Assembly (NCBI GenBank): GCA_947630685.1
Contig: CANRII010000007.1
Location: 1-46,358, forward strand
Origin: an uncultured Ruminiclostridium sp.
GTDB taxonomy: Bacteria > Bacillota > Clostridia > Oscillospirales > Ruminococcaceae
DNA: 46,358 nucleotides
Direction: 5' to 3'
The position numbers and the translations under genes are program-made. The notes beneath the pieces are model-generated. The model worked only from the letters and a program-made list of their open reading frames with translations. It made no database searches and was not told where the DNA came from. Of the stretch, positions 33,246-40,186 are shown piece by piece (positions within the stretch are counted from its first letter, which is position 1; every line of letters starts with the position of its first letter).

Positions 33246-33274
33246 AGTATAACATAATTTTCCGCTTATGTCAA
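33246..33274 (-). promoter_or_regulatory. rnr promoter
   Basis: Minus strand TTGACA (33274-33269), 17 bases, TATACT (33251-33246). It probably drives rnr-mscL and the following membrane protein. Confidence 0.8.
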
Positions 33275-33350
33275 TCTGTCGTACCGCTTTATAAAGCTGC
33301 CCGATATCAAATATTTGTATCCAATTTATGTAAATTTTACGCCAAATCTG

Positions 33351-33380
33351 TTGACATGATGTGTTTAAGTATGGTAAAAT
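33351..33380 (+). promoter_or_regulatory. Promoter of the NERD gene
   Basis: TTGACA (33351-33356), 18 bases, TAAAAT (33375-33380). It is divergent from the rnr promoter, 77 bases apart. Confidence 0.7.
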
Positions 33381-33422
33381 AAAAAGGTAATATGAATGCA
33401 CGGGCAGCAGGGAGGTGGCGCT

Positions 33423-34157
33423 TTGCCGGATATATATAAAAACGGATATGAAAATTTCAAGATAATGACGGTGCTTTTTATCGCTCAAATACTGCTGGGC
33501 GTGCTTCCGGCGGCGCTGCTTGCGGTGTTTATCTGCGCCGATCTGTATACCACGCCGGTCATAGGGTATATTTTTATTGCGGTAATGATAGTCGGCGGCG
33601 TTGCAAATATAATCATCTCCAAACGCTATAACGTCCTGCTGTCGGGTTTTCGCGGGGAAAAATCGCTTATGCGCGCGATAAAAAAGCTGGGCAGCGGCTA
33701 TACCGCGTTTGTAAATCTTCCGATAAAATATAAGAAAAACCGCTCAGAGATAGATTATTTGCTGGTATGCGGCGATTATATACTGATAATAGAGGTAAAG
33801 AACCACTCCGGCAAGATATACGGCAAGCATAAGGACGATCAATGGCTGCAAAAAAAGATATACCGCGACGGAAAAACTACCGAGACCTATATCCAAAACC
33901 CGCTGAAGCAGCTAAGGCGGCAGCGCGATATATTAAAATGTATTCTTGCGGCAAACGGGCATGACTGCTGGGTGGATACCATGCTGTATTTTTCCTCCCC
34001 GCAGGTAAGACTTTATCTTGATCTGTTCGACAACGACAACGTCTGCTCGAGCGAAAAGGAGCTTATGGAGTTTCTCACCACTCACCACTCCCAAAAGCCG
34101 ATAAACCCGGAGGAGCTTGAACAGATAAAGCAGATATTAAAGGCTCAAATGAATTAA
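33423..34157 (+). CDS. NERD (nuclease-related) domain membrane protein
   Basis: About 244 residues from a TTG start chosen because GGAGGTG ends 5 bases upstream; an in-frame ATG at 33396 would leave almost no leader after the predicted transcription start. Two membrane helices occupy about 15-70. The NERD domain follows: SGFRGEKSLMRAI, then EIDYLLVCGDYILIIEVKNHSGKIYG, which holds the D-x(n)-ExK nuclease-like core. NERD proteins are suspected nucleases of unknown role. It is monocistronic, with its own promoter and terminator. Confidence 0.83.
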   Translation: MPDIYKNGYENFKIMTVLFIAQILLGVLPAALLAVFICADLYTTPVIGYIFIAVMIVGGVANIIISKRYNVLLSGFRGEKSLMRAIKKLGSGYTAFVNLPIKYKKNRSEIDYLLVCGDYILIIEVKNHSGKIYGKHKDDQWLQKKIYRDGKTTETYIQNPLKQLRRQRDILKCILAANGHDCWVDTMLYFSSPQVRLYLDLFDNDNVCSSEKELMEFLTTHHSQKPINPEELEQIKQILKAQMN

Positions 34158-34193
34158 AAACGGCGTGCAAAGTTATTTTTGTACGCCGTTTTT
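34156..34193 (+). terminator. Terminator of the NERD gene
   Basis: AAAAACGGCGT pairs with ACGCCGTTTTT (34156-34166 with 34183-34193), with further pairing inside. It starts on the stop codon. Confidence 0.92.
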
Positions 34194-34277
34194 GTGTATG
34201 TTGACAGTTTTTATAATAAAATTATTATGACAATTTCACAAAATTTTTAGTAAAGTAGAAAAAATTTGTGAAAATTA

Positions 34278-34306
34278 TTGACAAACCGTAAATAAAGTTA
34301 TATAAT
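34278..34306 (+). promoter_or_regulatory. Full-consensus promoter of a small RNA or leader
   Basis: TTGACA (34278-34283), 17 bases, TATAAT (34301-34306): a perfect sigma-A consensus with no protein gene directly after it. Upstream 34200-34277 is AT-rich and could act as an UP element. Confidence 0.85.
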
Positions 34307-34312
34307 ATAGAC

Positions 34313-34428
34313 ACTACAAGAAGTTTTCTTGTTTGGTTTTGTTTTTTAGTTGTCTCCTTTCTTTTGTTCTACACATTATTTATTCATTTGATTTTGACCG
34401 CGGCTATGCTGCGGTTGATTTTTTTTGA
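34313..34428 (+). ncRNA. Candidate small RNA (about 115 nt) with anti-Shine-Dalgarno stretch
   Basis: Bounded by a perfect promoter and an intrinsic terminator, with no convincing open frame inside. The 5' 80 bases are pyrimidine-rich and largely unstructured. TCCTTTCTTTT at 34355-34365 is complementary to ribosome binding sites, including an exact 11-base match to the lgt site at 34602-34612. It could act in trans as a translational regulator, or in cis as an attenuated lgt leader when transcription reads through. No known RNA family is recognised. Confidence 0.55.
34397..34428 (+). terminator. Intrinsic terminator of the candidate small RNA
   Basis: ACCGCGGC, TAT, GCTGCGGT (34397-34404 with 34408-34415, one G-U pair), then TGATTTTTTTT. 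34429-34566 holds no gene and nothing else that I recognise. Confidence 0.88.
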
Positions 34429-34566
34429 ACATATAAGCGTATCTTTGTAAAAAGGTCGTATTTGCGGGAAACGGGAAAATTTTTGCTTATATAAAACCGA
34501 AAATAACACAGATATATTTTTTTTCATAAAATTTTTATAAAAAGTATGGAATTTATCGGAGATTTA

Positions 34567-34575
34567 TGTTATACT
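34567..34575 (+). promoter_or_regulatory. Extended -10 promoter of lgt
   Basis: TGTTATACT: TG-n-TATACT, about 45 bases before the lgt ATG. There is no good -35, as is common for extended -10 promoters. Confidence 0.55.
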
Positions 34576-34620
34576 TAATAAAAACTGTTAATGCGCCGAA
34601 TAAAAGAAAGGACTGTAGAA

Positions 34621-35817
34621 ATGGGAGCATTGGTTAATCTCGCCGCCGAAAGCGGCAAAATCGAATTTCCGAACCTGTGGAACGGCTCGTTGGCGATAGA
34701 CCGCGTGGCGTTCAGCATTTTCGGGATAGATGTATATTGGTACGGCATAATAATCGCCGTTGGTGTTATACTGGCGTATATTTACGCTATGAAGCGCAGC
34801 AAGCAGTTCGGGCTTATATCCGATTATGTTTTTGACGTGGTGTTTGTTGCGATAATCGCCGGTTTTATCGGAGCGAGAGCATATTACTGTATATTTATAG
34901 ACACGGATATAAATTTCTTCGATTTGCGAAACGGCGGGCTCGCCATATACGGCGGCGTTATTTTAGCGGCGATAGCCGCGGCGATAATGTGCGTGGTGCG
35001 CAAGGTCAATCTCCCGGCTTTGTTCGATCTGGGCGGCTTGGGACTATTGATAGGGCAGAGCATAGGTCGTTGGGGCAATTTCGTGAATCAGGAGGCATAC
35101 GGCGCTCCTACCGCCGGTACGCTGCCGTGGGGCATGACCGGTACGGCAATAATCCAGGACCCGCAGGTAGTGGCAAAGCAGGCGGAGCTTGACCAGCAGG
35201 GAAACGGTATCTACGCGCTGGTACACCCGTGCTTTTTGTATGAGAGCCTTTGGTGTATTTTAGGATTTGTGTTTTTGCACTTTTATTCCAAAAAGCTAAA
35301 GACGTTCGACGGTGAAATATTCCTGCTGTATGTGCTGTGGTACGGAGCGGGCCGCGCATGGATAGAGGGTCTGCGCACCGACAGCCTGTACGTTGGCGAT
35401 ATCAGAGTATCTCAGCTCGTGGCGATAGTTTCCGCCGCGATAGCGCTCGTGCTTTTCGTGATATTCAAGATAACAAAGACCAAGAAAAAAGGTTATGTAT
35501 TATATAAGGACAGTCAGCGCTGCGCCGACGCTTGGGAGCAATACAACACGAAGATGATGGTCCTTGAGGAAAAGGAAAAGGCAAAGAAAGCCATGAAAGA
35601 AGCGGAAAACGTTTCTCCGAGCATTCTTGCGGAGGACGCCGACGACGTAGAGCTTGAGGACAACGAGCTAAAGCAAGCGGCGGAGAGCCAGTCCGAGCCT
35701 GTCGCCGACGAGAGCCCCTCGGAAGAGACTGAGGAATCCTCCGATTCTGAGGATCTTGACGAGCAGCAGCGGGATGATCCGCATGATATAGCCGCAGACT
35801 CTGACGAGGAGGAATAA
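34621..35817 (+). CDS. lgt: Prolipoprotein diacylglyceryl transferase with acidic C-terminal tail
   Basis: 398 residues. Lgt transfers diacylglycerol from phosphatidylglycerol to the lipobox cysteine of prolipoproteins in the membrane. About seven membrane helices; the signature GRWGNFVNQEAYG lies near residues 148-160, and HPCFLYESLW and WYGAGRAWIEGLRTDSL are further conserved blocks. The start ATG has AAAGAAAGGA 8 bases upstream; an in-frame ATG at 34591 lies before that site. After the last helix (about 290) comes a lysine-rich helix and then about 60 residues dominated by Glu/Asp/Ser, making the protein some 110 residues longer than typical Lgt. folD starts 1 base after the stop. Confidence 0.95.
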   Translation: MGALVNLAAESGKIEFPNLWNGSLAIDRVAFSIFGIDVYWYGIIIAVGVILAYIYAMKRSKQFGLISDYVFDVVFVAIIAGFIGARAYYCIFIDTDINFFDLRNGGLAIYGGVILAAIAAAIMCVVRKVNLPALFDLGGLGLLIGQSIGRWGNFVNQEAYGAPTAGTLPWGMTGTAIIQDPQVVAKQAELDQQGNGIYALVHPCFLYESLWCILGFVFLHFYSKKLKTFDGEIFLLYVLWYGAGRAWIEGLRTDSLYVGDIRVSQLVAIVSAAIALVLFVIFKITKTKKKGYVLYKDSQRCADAWEQYNTKMMVLEEKEKAKKAMKEAENVSPSILAEDADDVELEDNELKQAAESQSEPVADESPSEETEESSDSEDLDEQQRDDPHDIAADSDEEE

Positions 35818-35818
35818 A

Positions 35819-36664
35819 ATGAACATTATAGACGGAAAACAGGTATCCGCCGCCGTAAAGGAGCGGATAAGAGCCGAGATAGAGCGCGACGGTCTTGATA
35901 TAGGGCTTGCGGTGATAATCGTCGGCAACGATCCGGCAAGCCGCGTATATGTCAACAACAAGAAAAAGGCCTGCGAGGTCTGCAGCATAAAGTCATACGA
36001 ATACGCACTGCCGGAGGATACCACTCAGGAGCAGCTGTTAGAGCTTATAGATACGCTGAACGCCTCCCCGAATGTGAACGGCATACTCTGCCAGCTCCCG
36101 TTGCCTAAGCATCTCGATGAGAAAGCCGTGATAGAGGCTATCTCGCCGCTTAAAGACGTTGACGCGTTCAATGCGGTGAACGTCGGCAGGATAATGATAG
36201 GGGATTATGCGTTCCTGCCCTGTACTCCCGCCGGAGTGATGGAGCTTATCCACAGCACCGGCACCGAGGTCAGCGGTAAGGAATGCGTCGTGATAGGCCG
36301 CTCAAATATAGTAGGAAAGCCGATGGCTATGCTGCTGCTGCATGAAAACGGCACCGTTACCGTCTGCCACTCCCGCACGAAAGATCTTGCCGAGGTATGC
36401 AGGCGCGCCGATATACTGGTAAGCGCGGTGGGAAAAGCCGGCTTTGTCACAGCGGATATGGTAAAGGACGGAGCGGTAGTGATAGACGTCGGCATGAACA
36501 GGAACGCCGACGGCAAGCTGTGCGGCGACGTTGATTTCGACGAGGTCGCGCCGAAATGCTCTTATATAACTCCCGTGCCGGGCGGCGTAGGGCCTATGAC
36601 CATCGCTATGCTTATGCAGAACACGCTTAAAGCAAAGCGTTTGCAGATCCAAGATGAGCAATAA
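35819..36664 (+). CDS. folD: Bifunctional methylene-THF dehydrogenase / methenyl-THF cyclohydrolase
   Basis: 281 residues, normal length. FolD interconverts 5,10-methylene-, methenyl- and 10-formyl-tetrahydrofolate with NADP in the cytosol. ASRVYVNNKKKACE holds the catalytic Lys, GILCQLPLPKHLDE and PLKDVDAFNAVNVGR the folate-binding blocks, VIGRSNIVGKPMAMLLL the nucleotide-binding turn, and PVPGGVGPMTIAMLMQNT the C-terminal signature. GAGGAATAAA in the end of lgt serves as ribosome site, so the two are coupled. The next frame overlaps its end by 11 bases. Confidence 0.97.
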   Translation: MNIIDGKQVSAAVKERIRAEIERDGLDIGLAVIIVGNDPASRVYVNNKKKACEVCSIKSYEYALPEDTTQEQLLELIDTLNASPNVNGILCQLPLPKHLDEKAVIEAISPLKDVDAFNAVNVGRIMIGDYAFLPCTPAGVMELIHSTGTEVSGKECVVIGRSNIVGKPMAMLLLHENGTVTVCHSRTKDLAEVCRRADILVSAVGKAGFVTADMVKDGAVVIDVGMNRNADGKLCGDVDFDEVAPKCSYITPVPGGVGPMTIAMLMQNTLKAKRLQIQDEQ

Positions 36665-36842
36665 GATAGTAAGGCGTCCGCCGGGTCAGAAGCGTTTTCT
36701 TATAAATTTTGCGATACTGCTCGGAGTCTGCGTTCTGCTGATATTCAGAATGCCGACCTGGGGAATAGCGCAGGTGATAGTCGTTGTACTGGTTGCGGCG
36801 CTGAGCGCGTTTCAGCTGCTGCTCTATATTAAATTAAGGTAG
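36654..36842 (+). CDS. Small two-helix membrane protein, hypothetical
   Basis: 62 residues: a basic start (KIVRRPPGQKR), a hydrophobic segment FLINFAILLGVCVLLIF, a short turn with MPTWG, then a second segment VIVVVLVAALSAFQLLLYI. Two membrane helices with a positive N-terminus inside. The ATG overlaps the folD end by 11 bases and no good separate ribosome site exists, so translation is probably coupled. No family is recognised. The following gene starts 10 bases later and is also a membrane protein. Confidence 0.6.
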   Translation: MSNKIVRRPPGQKRFLINFAILLGVCVLLIFRMPTWGIAQVIVVVLVAALSAFQLLLYIKLR

Positions 36843-36852
36843 GTAATACATA

Positions 36853-37521
36853 ATGAGCGAAGAAGTAAAAAACAGCACCACTCAGGAAACCAAGGAAGGA
36901 TTTTTCAAGCGTTTCACCGGACCGGAGCACCCGACGCTGAGCATAGTTGTTTTCAATCTGATAGCAATGCTGCTCACGCTGCTGACGTTGTTTATAGGAA
37001 GCAATATCATAGTTCCTATACTTTACGCGGCGTGCATGCTGATACCGCTGGCTTACGTCCGTCCGCTCGGAGTTATCTCCATGGTGAAAGCTATAGCCTG
37101 CGCGCTTATCGCCGGTATAATCGTCGCCGCAGCCGACGCGGGAGTTTTTGCGATGTATTCCGCTAATATACCGGTCGTATCCATAATCGTCGTAATAATT
37201 ATCTGGGCGGCGGCTCATCTTATTTATTTTGCCGTGGGAGCGTTTGCTTATAAAATATCCTTCAGCAAGCTGAGCCTGCCTACGGTTATACTGTTTTTAG
37301 GCTCGATATTGACCGAGATAATTTACGAGGTAGGCTCCGCGCTGATATTCAGCGGTCAGCCGGTGCTGAACGACGGCTGGCTCGGCTATCTTTCCATGCT
37401 GGATAAAATGTCGGGCAGCAGCGCGTTTAACATCGCGTTTATCGCGATAAGACTGTTGCTTGTGAGCCTCAGCGTCTGCGTTGCGGCAAAGTACGCACAG
37501 AAGCTCAGAGAAAAAGAATAA
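36853..37521 (+). CDS. Six-helix membrane protein, possible ECF substrate-binding (S) component
   Basis: 222 residues. A soluble N-terminal 30 residues (KNSTTQETKEGFFKRFTGPEHP) then about six membrane helices; PLAYVRPLGVISMVKAIACALIAG and LPTVILFLGSILTEIIYEVGSALIF are the best-conserved looking parts. Size and pattern resemble MptD-like putative ECF transporter S components, but I cannot confirm this, and no energising ECF genes are adjacent. AGGTAATACATA provides a modest ribosome site. It lies at the end of the lgt-folD unit; folate metabolism is suggestive context for a vitamin transporter, no more. Confidence 0.6.
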   Translation: MSEEVKNSTTQETKEGFFKRFTGPEHPTLSIVVFNLIAMLLTLLTLFIGSNIIVPILYAACMLIPLAYVRPLGVISMVKAIACALIAGIIVAAADAGVFAMYSANIPVVSIIVVIIIWAAAHLIYFAVGAFAYKISFSKLSLPTVILFLGSILTEIIYEVGSALIFSGQPVLNDGWLGYLSMLDKMSGSSAFNIAFIAIRLLLVSLSVCVAAKYAQKLREKE

Positions 37522-37551
37522 AAAAATAACGGAAAAATTTTAAGTTTCCTA

Positions 37552-37580
37552 TTGACAAAGCTGTAATAATGTGTTATTAT
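37552..37580 (+). promoter_or_regulatory. Promoter of the rpmG-secE-nusG-rplK-rplA operon
   Basis: TTGACA (37552-37557), 17 bases, TATTAT (37575-37580). Predicted transcription start near 37587. Confidence 0.82.
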
Positions 37581-37586
37581 TATAGT

Positions 37587-37703
37587 ACCTCAATAGGGGC
37601 TTATTTTTTTGCGCCTATTTTTATAGGCAGGAAAAACGGCTTTGCTGCGGGCAACGGGCTTTCAGCAGTTGAGGGAGGCAAAATAATTAGGAGGTGCCGA
37701 AAA
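37587..37703 (+). promoter_or_regulatory. Attenuator-like leader of the ribosomal protein operon
   Basis: AATAGGGGC (37592-37600) pairs with GCGCCTATT (37611-37619) with one mismatch, followed by TTTTA: a terminator-like hairpin directly after the transcript start. GCCTAT within its right arm can pair instead with ATAGGC at 37623-37628 (perfect 6-bp stem, TTTT loop). The two hairpins exclude each other, which is the logic of transcription attenuation. The signal sensed is not evident. Confidence 0.55.
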
Positions 37704-37853
37704 GTGAGAGTTAAGATTACGCTTGCGTGTACTGAGTGCAAACAACGCAACTACAACACCAAGAAGAACAAGAAGAACGATCCTGACAGAATTGAAATGA
37801 CTAAGTATTGCAAATTCTGCAGAAAGCATACTCCGCACAGAGAAACCAAGTAA
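37704..37853 (+). CDS. rpmG: Ribosomal protein L33
   Basis: 49 residues from GTG, set by AGGAGGTG 7 bases upstream; open frame extends upstream but those residues do not match L33. [21 protein letters not shown] and [14 protein letters not shown] are L33 signatures, and the two CxxC pairs make this the zinc-binding (C+) form. It is a large-subunit protein. The order L33-SecE-NusG-L11-L1 is the standard bacterial arrangement. Confidence 0.97.
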   Translation: MRVKITLACTECKQRNYNTKKNKKNDPDRIEMTKYCKFCRKHTPHRETK

Positions 37854-37865
37854 GGAGGATTTTGT

Positions 37866-38150
37866 ATGGCTAAGGATAAAGCCTTGAGTAAAGAAGAACT
37901 CAAAGCCAAGAAGGCTAACGAGAGAAAAAGCCTAAAGGCAGCGGCTGCTAAAAAGCCGAAAAAGTCTATCGTAAAGTACTTCAAAGACACAAAATCCGAA
38001 TTCAAAAAGGTTGTGTGGCCAAGCAAAAAGACCGTTTTCAACAACACGGTAGTGGTTCTTATCACGATAGTTGTATCCGGTATTTGCGTTTGGGGTCTTG
38101 ATACTTTATTTGTCACGCTGCTTCGTTTAGCGCTTGGCATGAGAGTTTAA
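37866..38150 (+). CDS. secE: Preprotein translocase subunit SecE
   Basis: 94 residues: a Lys/Ala-rich N-terminal half, the amphipathic SIVKYFKDTKSEFKKVVWPSKK segment conserved in SecE, and a single C-terminal membrane helix (VVVLITIVVSGICVWGLDTLF). This is the short Gram-positive form. SecE clamps SecY in the translocon. AAGGAGG precedes the ATG, 12 bases after rpmG. Confidence 0.95.
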   Translation: MAKDKALSKEELKAKKANERKSLKAAAAKKPKKSIVKYFKDTKSEFKKVVWPSKKTVFNNTVVVLITIVVSGICVWGLDTLFVTLLRLALGMRV

Positions 38151-38175
38151 GACCGAGTATTTTTAGGAGGGTAAC

Positions 38176-38697
38176 ATGTCCGAGGCAAAATGGTACATTC
38201 TTCACACCTATTCCGGCTATGAAAACAAGGTTGCCAACAACATAATGAAATTAGTTGAAAACGGCAATCTCCAGCACCTTATCGAAGAGGTAATGGTCCC
38301 TACCGAGAAAAAGGTTGAGGAAAAAGACGGTAAAACTCATGAATACGAGAGCAAGCTCTTTCCGAGCTATGTGTATGTAAAGATGGTAATGACCGATGAA
38401 TCATGGTATATCTGCCGTAATACAAGAGGCGTTACCGGTTTCGTGGGTCCCGGGTCCAAGCCTATACCCTTGACCGACGCCGAGGTAGCGAGCCTCGGTA
38501 TGGAGAAAAAGACTGCGGAGATCTCGTTTGCAGTAGGCGACAGCGTGAAGATAGTTTCGGGATCGCTGGACGGATTTGAAGGAGTCGTCGAGTCTATAGA
38601 CGAACCGAACGGTATCGTTAATGTAACGGTGTCGATGTTCGGACGCCCCACTCCCGCCGCTGTTGAGATAGCGTCAGTCCAAAAGATCGAAATTTAA
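38176..38697 (+). CDS. nusG: Transcription termination/antitermination factor NusG
   Basis: 173 residues. [20 protein letters not shown] begins the NGN domain that contacts RNA polymerase; [24 protein letters not shown] and TRGVTGFVG follow; the C-terminal KOW domain is [21 protein letters not shown]...[24 protein letters not shown] precedes the ATG. No insertion domain; standard size. Confidence 0.98.
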   Translation: MSEAKWYILHTYSGYENKVANNIMKLVENGNLQHLIEEVMVPTEKKVEEKDGKTHEYESKLFPSYVYVKMVMTDESWYICRNTRGVTGFVGPGSKPIPLTDAEVASLGMEKKTAEISFAVGDSVKIVSGSLDGFEGVVESIDEPNGIVNVTVSMFGRPTPAAVEIASVQKIEI

Positions 38698-38732
38698 GTT
38701 CAGATTGTTTTTATTTGGAGGTAGAGTTAAAA

Positions 38733-39158
38733 ATGGCTCAGAAGGTTACAGGATTTATTAAACTGCAGATCCCTGCCGGCAAAGCAACGCCGGCTCCGCC
38801 GGTAGGTCCCGCGCTTGGTCAGCACGGTGTAAATATTCCGGCTTTTACAAAGGAATTTAACGAACGCACCAAGAATGACGCAGGTCTTATTATCCCTGTT
38901 GTGATAACGGTTTATGCTGACAGAAGCTTTACGTTTGTTACCAAGACTCCGCCTGCTGCGGTGCTTATCAAGAAGGCTTGCGGTATAGAAACGGCGTCCG
39001 GTACGCCCAACAAGACCAAGGTAGCGAAGATCACAAAGGCTCAGGTAGAGCAGATCGCACAGCAGAAAATGCCCGACCTCAACGCAGGTTCTATAGAGGC
39101 TGCTATGTCGATGATCGCAGGTACTGCACGCTCAATGGGAATAGAGGTAGTTGACTGA
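38733..39158 (+). CDS. rplK: Ribosomal protein L11
   Basis: 141 residues, standard L11 length. [34 protein letters not shown] is the N-terminal domain with the proline-rich thiostrepton-site segment; [19 protein letters not shown] and [14 protein letters not shown]-type C-terminal domain binds the GTPase-centre rRNA. TTGGAGGTAG is 11 bases before the chosen ATG; an in-frame TTG at 38715 overlaps that site and is rejected. Confidence 0.98.
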   Translation: MAQKVTGFIKLQIPAGKATPAPPVGPALGQHGVNIPAFTKEFNERTKNDAGLIIPVVITVYADRSFTFVTKTPPAAVLIKKACGIETASGTPNKTKVAKITKAQVEQIAQQKMPDLNAGSIEAAMSMIAGTARSMGIEVVD

Positions 39159-39208
39159 TATTAAGTGGGAGGATATTTCCGTTTGACCACAAGGAGGATA
39201 ATAAATCA

Positions 39209-39901
39209 ATGAAGCATGGTAAGAAATATGTCGACAGCGCAAAGCTGATCGACAACACAAAAGCATACGAGAGCACGGAGGCGTTTGACCTCGTTTGTCA
39301 GACCTCTAAAGCTAAGTTTGACGAAACCGTTGAGCTGCATGTAAGACTGGGCGTTGACTCCCGTCACGCAGATCAGCAGGTAAGAGGTGCGGTAGTTCTT
39401 CCTAACGGAACCGGTAAGAAGGTTCGTACTCTGGTGTTCGCAAAGGGCGATAAGATACAGGCCGCTGTTGACGCAGGTTCCGATTACGTCGCTGATGACG
39501 ATACCGTTAAGAAGATAACCGACGGCTGGATGGATTTTGACGTTGTTATCGCAACTCCCGACATGATGGGCGTTGTAGGACGTCTTGGTAAGGTGCTTGG
39601 TCCGAGAGGCCTTATGCCTAACCCCAAGGCGGGAACCGTTACCCCCGATGTAGCAAAGGCTGTTGCCGACGCTAAGGCAGGTAAGATCGAGTACCGTCTT
39701 GATAAGTCCAACATCATTCATTGCCCGATAGGTAAGGCTTCTTTCGGCAAGGAAAAGCTGGATGAAAACTTCAACGCGATAATGGACGCCATCGTTAAGG
39801 CTAAGCCCGCGGCTGCAAAGGGTACCTACCTCAAGAGCTGCACGGTTTCCTCGACTATGGGCCCCGGCGTTAAAGTAAGCACCGTTAAATTCGGTGTATA
39901 A
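39209..39901 (+). CDS. rplA: Ribosomal protein L1
   Basis: 230 residues, standard. [50 protein letters not shown] and [19 protein letters not shown] are L1 signatures. L1 binds 23S rRNA at the mobile stalk and, in many bacteria, represses the L11-L1 message. AAGGAGGATAA precedes the ATG, 50 bases after rplK. A strong terminator follows and rplJL are not directly next in this window. Confidence 0.98.
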   Translation: MKHGKKYVDSAKLIDNTKAYESTEAFDLVCQTSKAKFDETVELHVRLGVDSRHADQQVRGAVVLPNGTGKKVRTLVFAKGDKIQAAVDAGSDYVADDDTVKKITDGWMDFDVVIATPDMMGVVGRLGKVLGPRGLMPNPKAGTVTPDVAKAVADAKAGKIEYRLDKSNIIHCPIGKASFGKEKLDENFNAIMDAIVKAKPAAAKGTYLKSCTVSSTMGPGVKVSTVKFGV

Positions 39902-39920
39902 ATTACAGTAACAACAAACG

Positions 39921-39954
39921 AAACGGTCGCGTTTTTGCGGCCGTTTATTTTTTT
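39921..39954 (+). terminator. Terminator of the rpmG-rplA operon
   Basis: AAACGGTCGC / GCGGCCGTTT (39921-39930 with 39937-39946, one G-U pair), then ATTTTTTT. Confidence 0.92.
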
Positions 39955-40005
39955 GCCGTATCCATATTTTAATTACTTGGCGCTTTTTATCGGATAGTGC
40001 AGTTT

Positions 40006-40029
40006 CCCCCTTATAGGGGGATATTTTTT
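40006..40029 (+). terminator. Second hairpin with T-run in the rplA-nifJ gap
   Basis: CCCCC, TTATA, GGGGG, then ATATTTTTT. It may back up the rplA terminator. The rest of 40030-40106 is C-rich with CCCTCGCTTCGCTCGGG and a CCCGCCCACCCACCCC run, without any open frame or recognised element. Confidence 0.6.
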
Positions 40030-40106
40030 GCCAAAGTTGCGTCCCCGTAGGCACGCGTTTTCCTTCCCTCGCTTCGCTCGGGAACCCGCCCACCCACCCC
40101 TTTTTC

Positions 40107-40142
40107 ATAAAAAATGATCCCCTCGATCGATGTCGAGGGGAC
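40107..40142 (-). terminator. Terminator of nifJ
   Basis: Minus strand CCCCTCGA / TCGAGGGG (40140-40133 with 40126-40119) with a 6-base loop, followed by ATCATTTTTTAT. Confidence 0.9.
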
Positions 40143-40186
40143 GTAAAACCTATTATGCTTTCGCTTTTCGGCTTTTATTTAAGAAT

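Noticed and set aside
39206-40108. 300-codon minus-strand frame opposite rplA
   Set aside because: Antisense of rplA plus a C-rich intergenic stretch; implausible composition and no ribosome site.
40040-40110. C-rich stretch after rplA as a mobile or REP-like element
   Set aside because: Only one copy in the window, no target duplication or clear palindrome beyond the terminators on either side.
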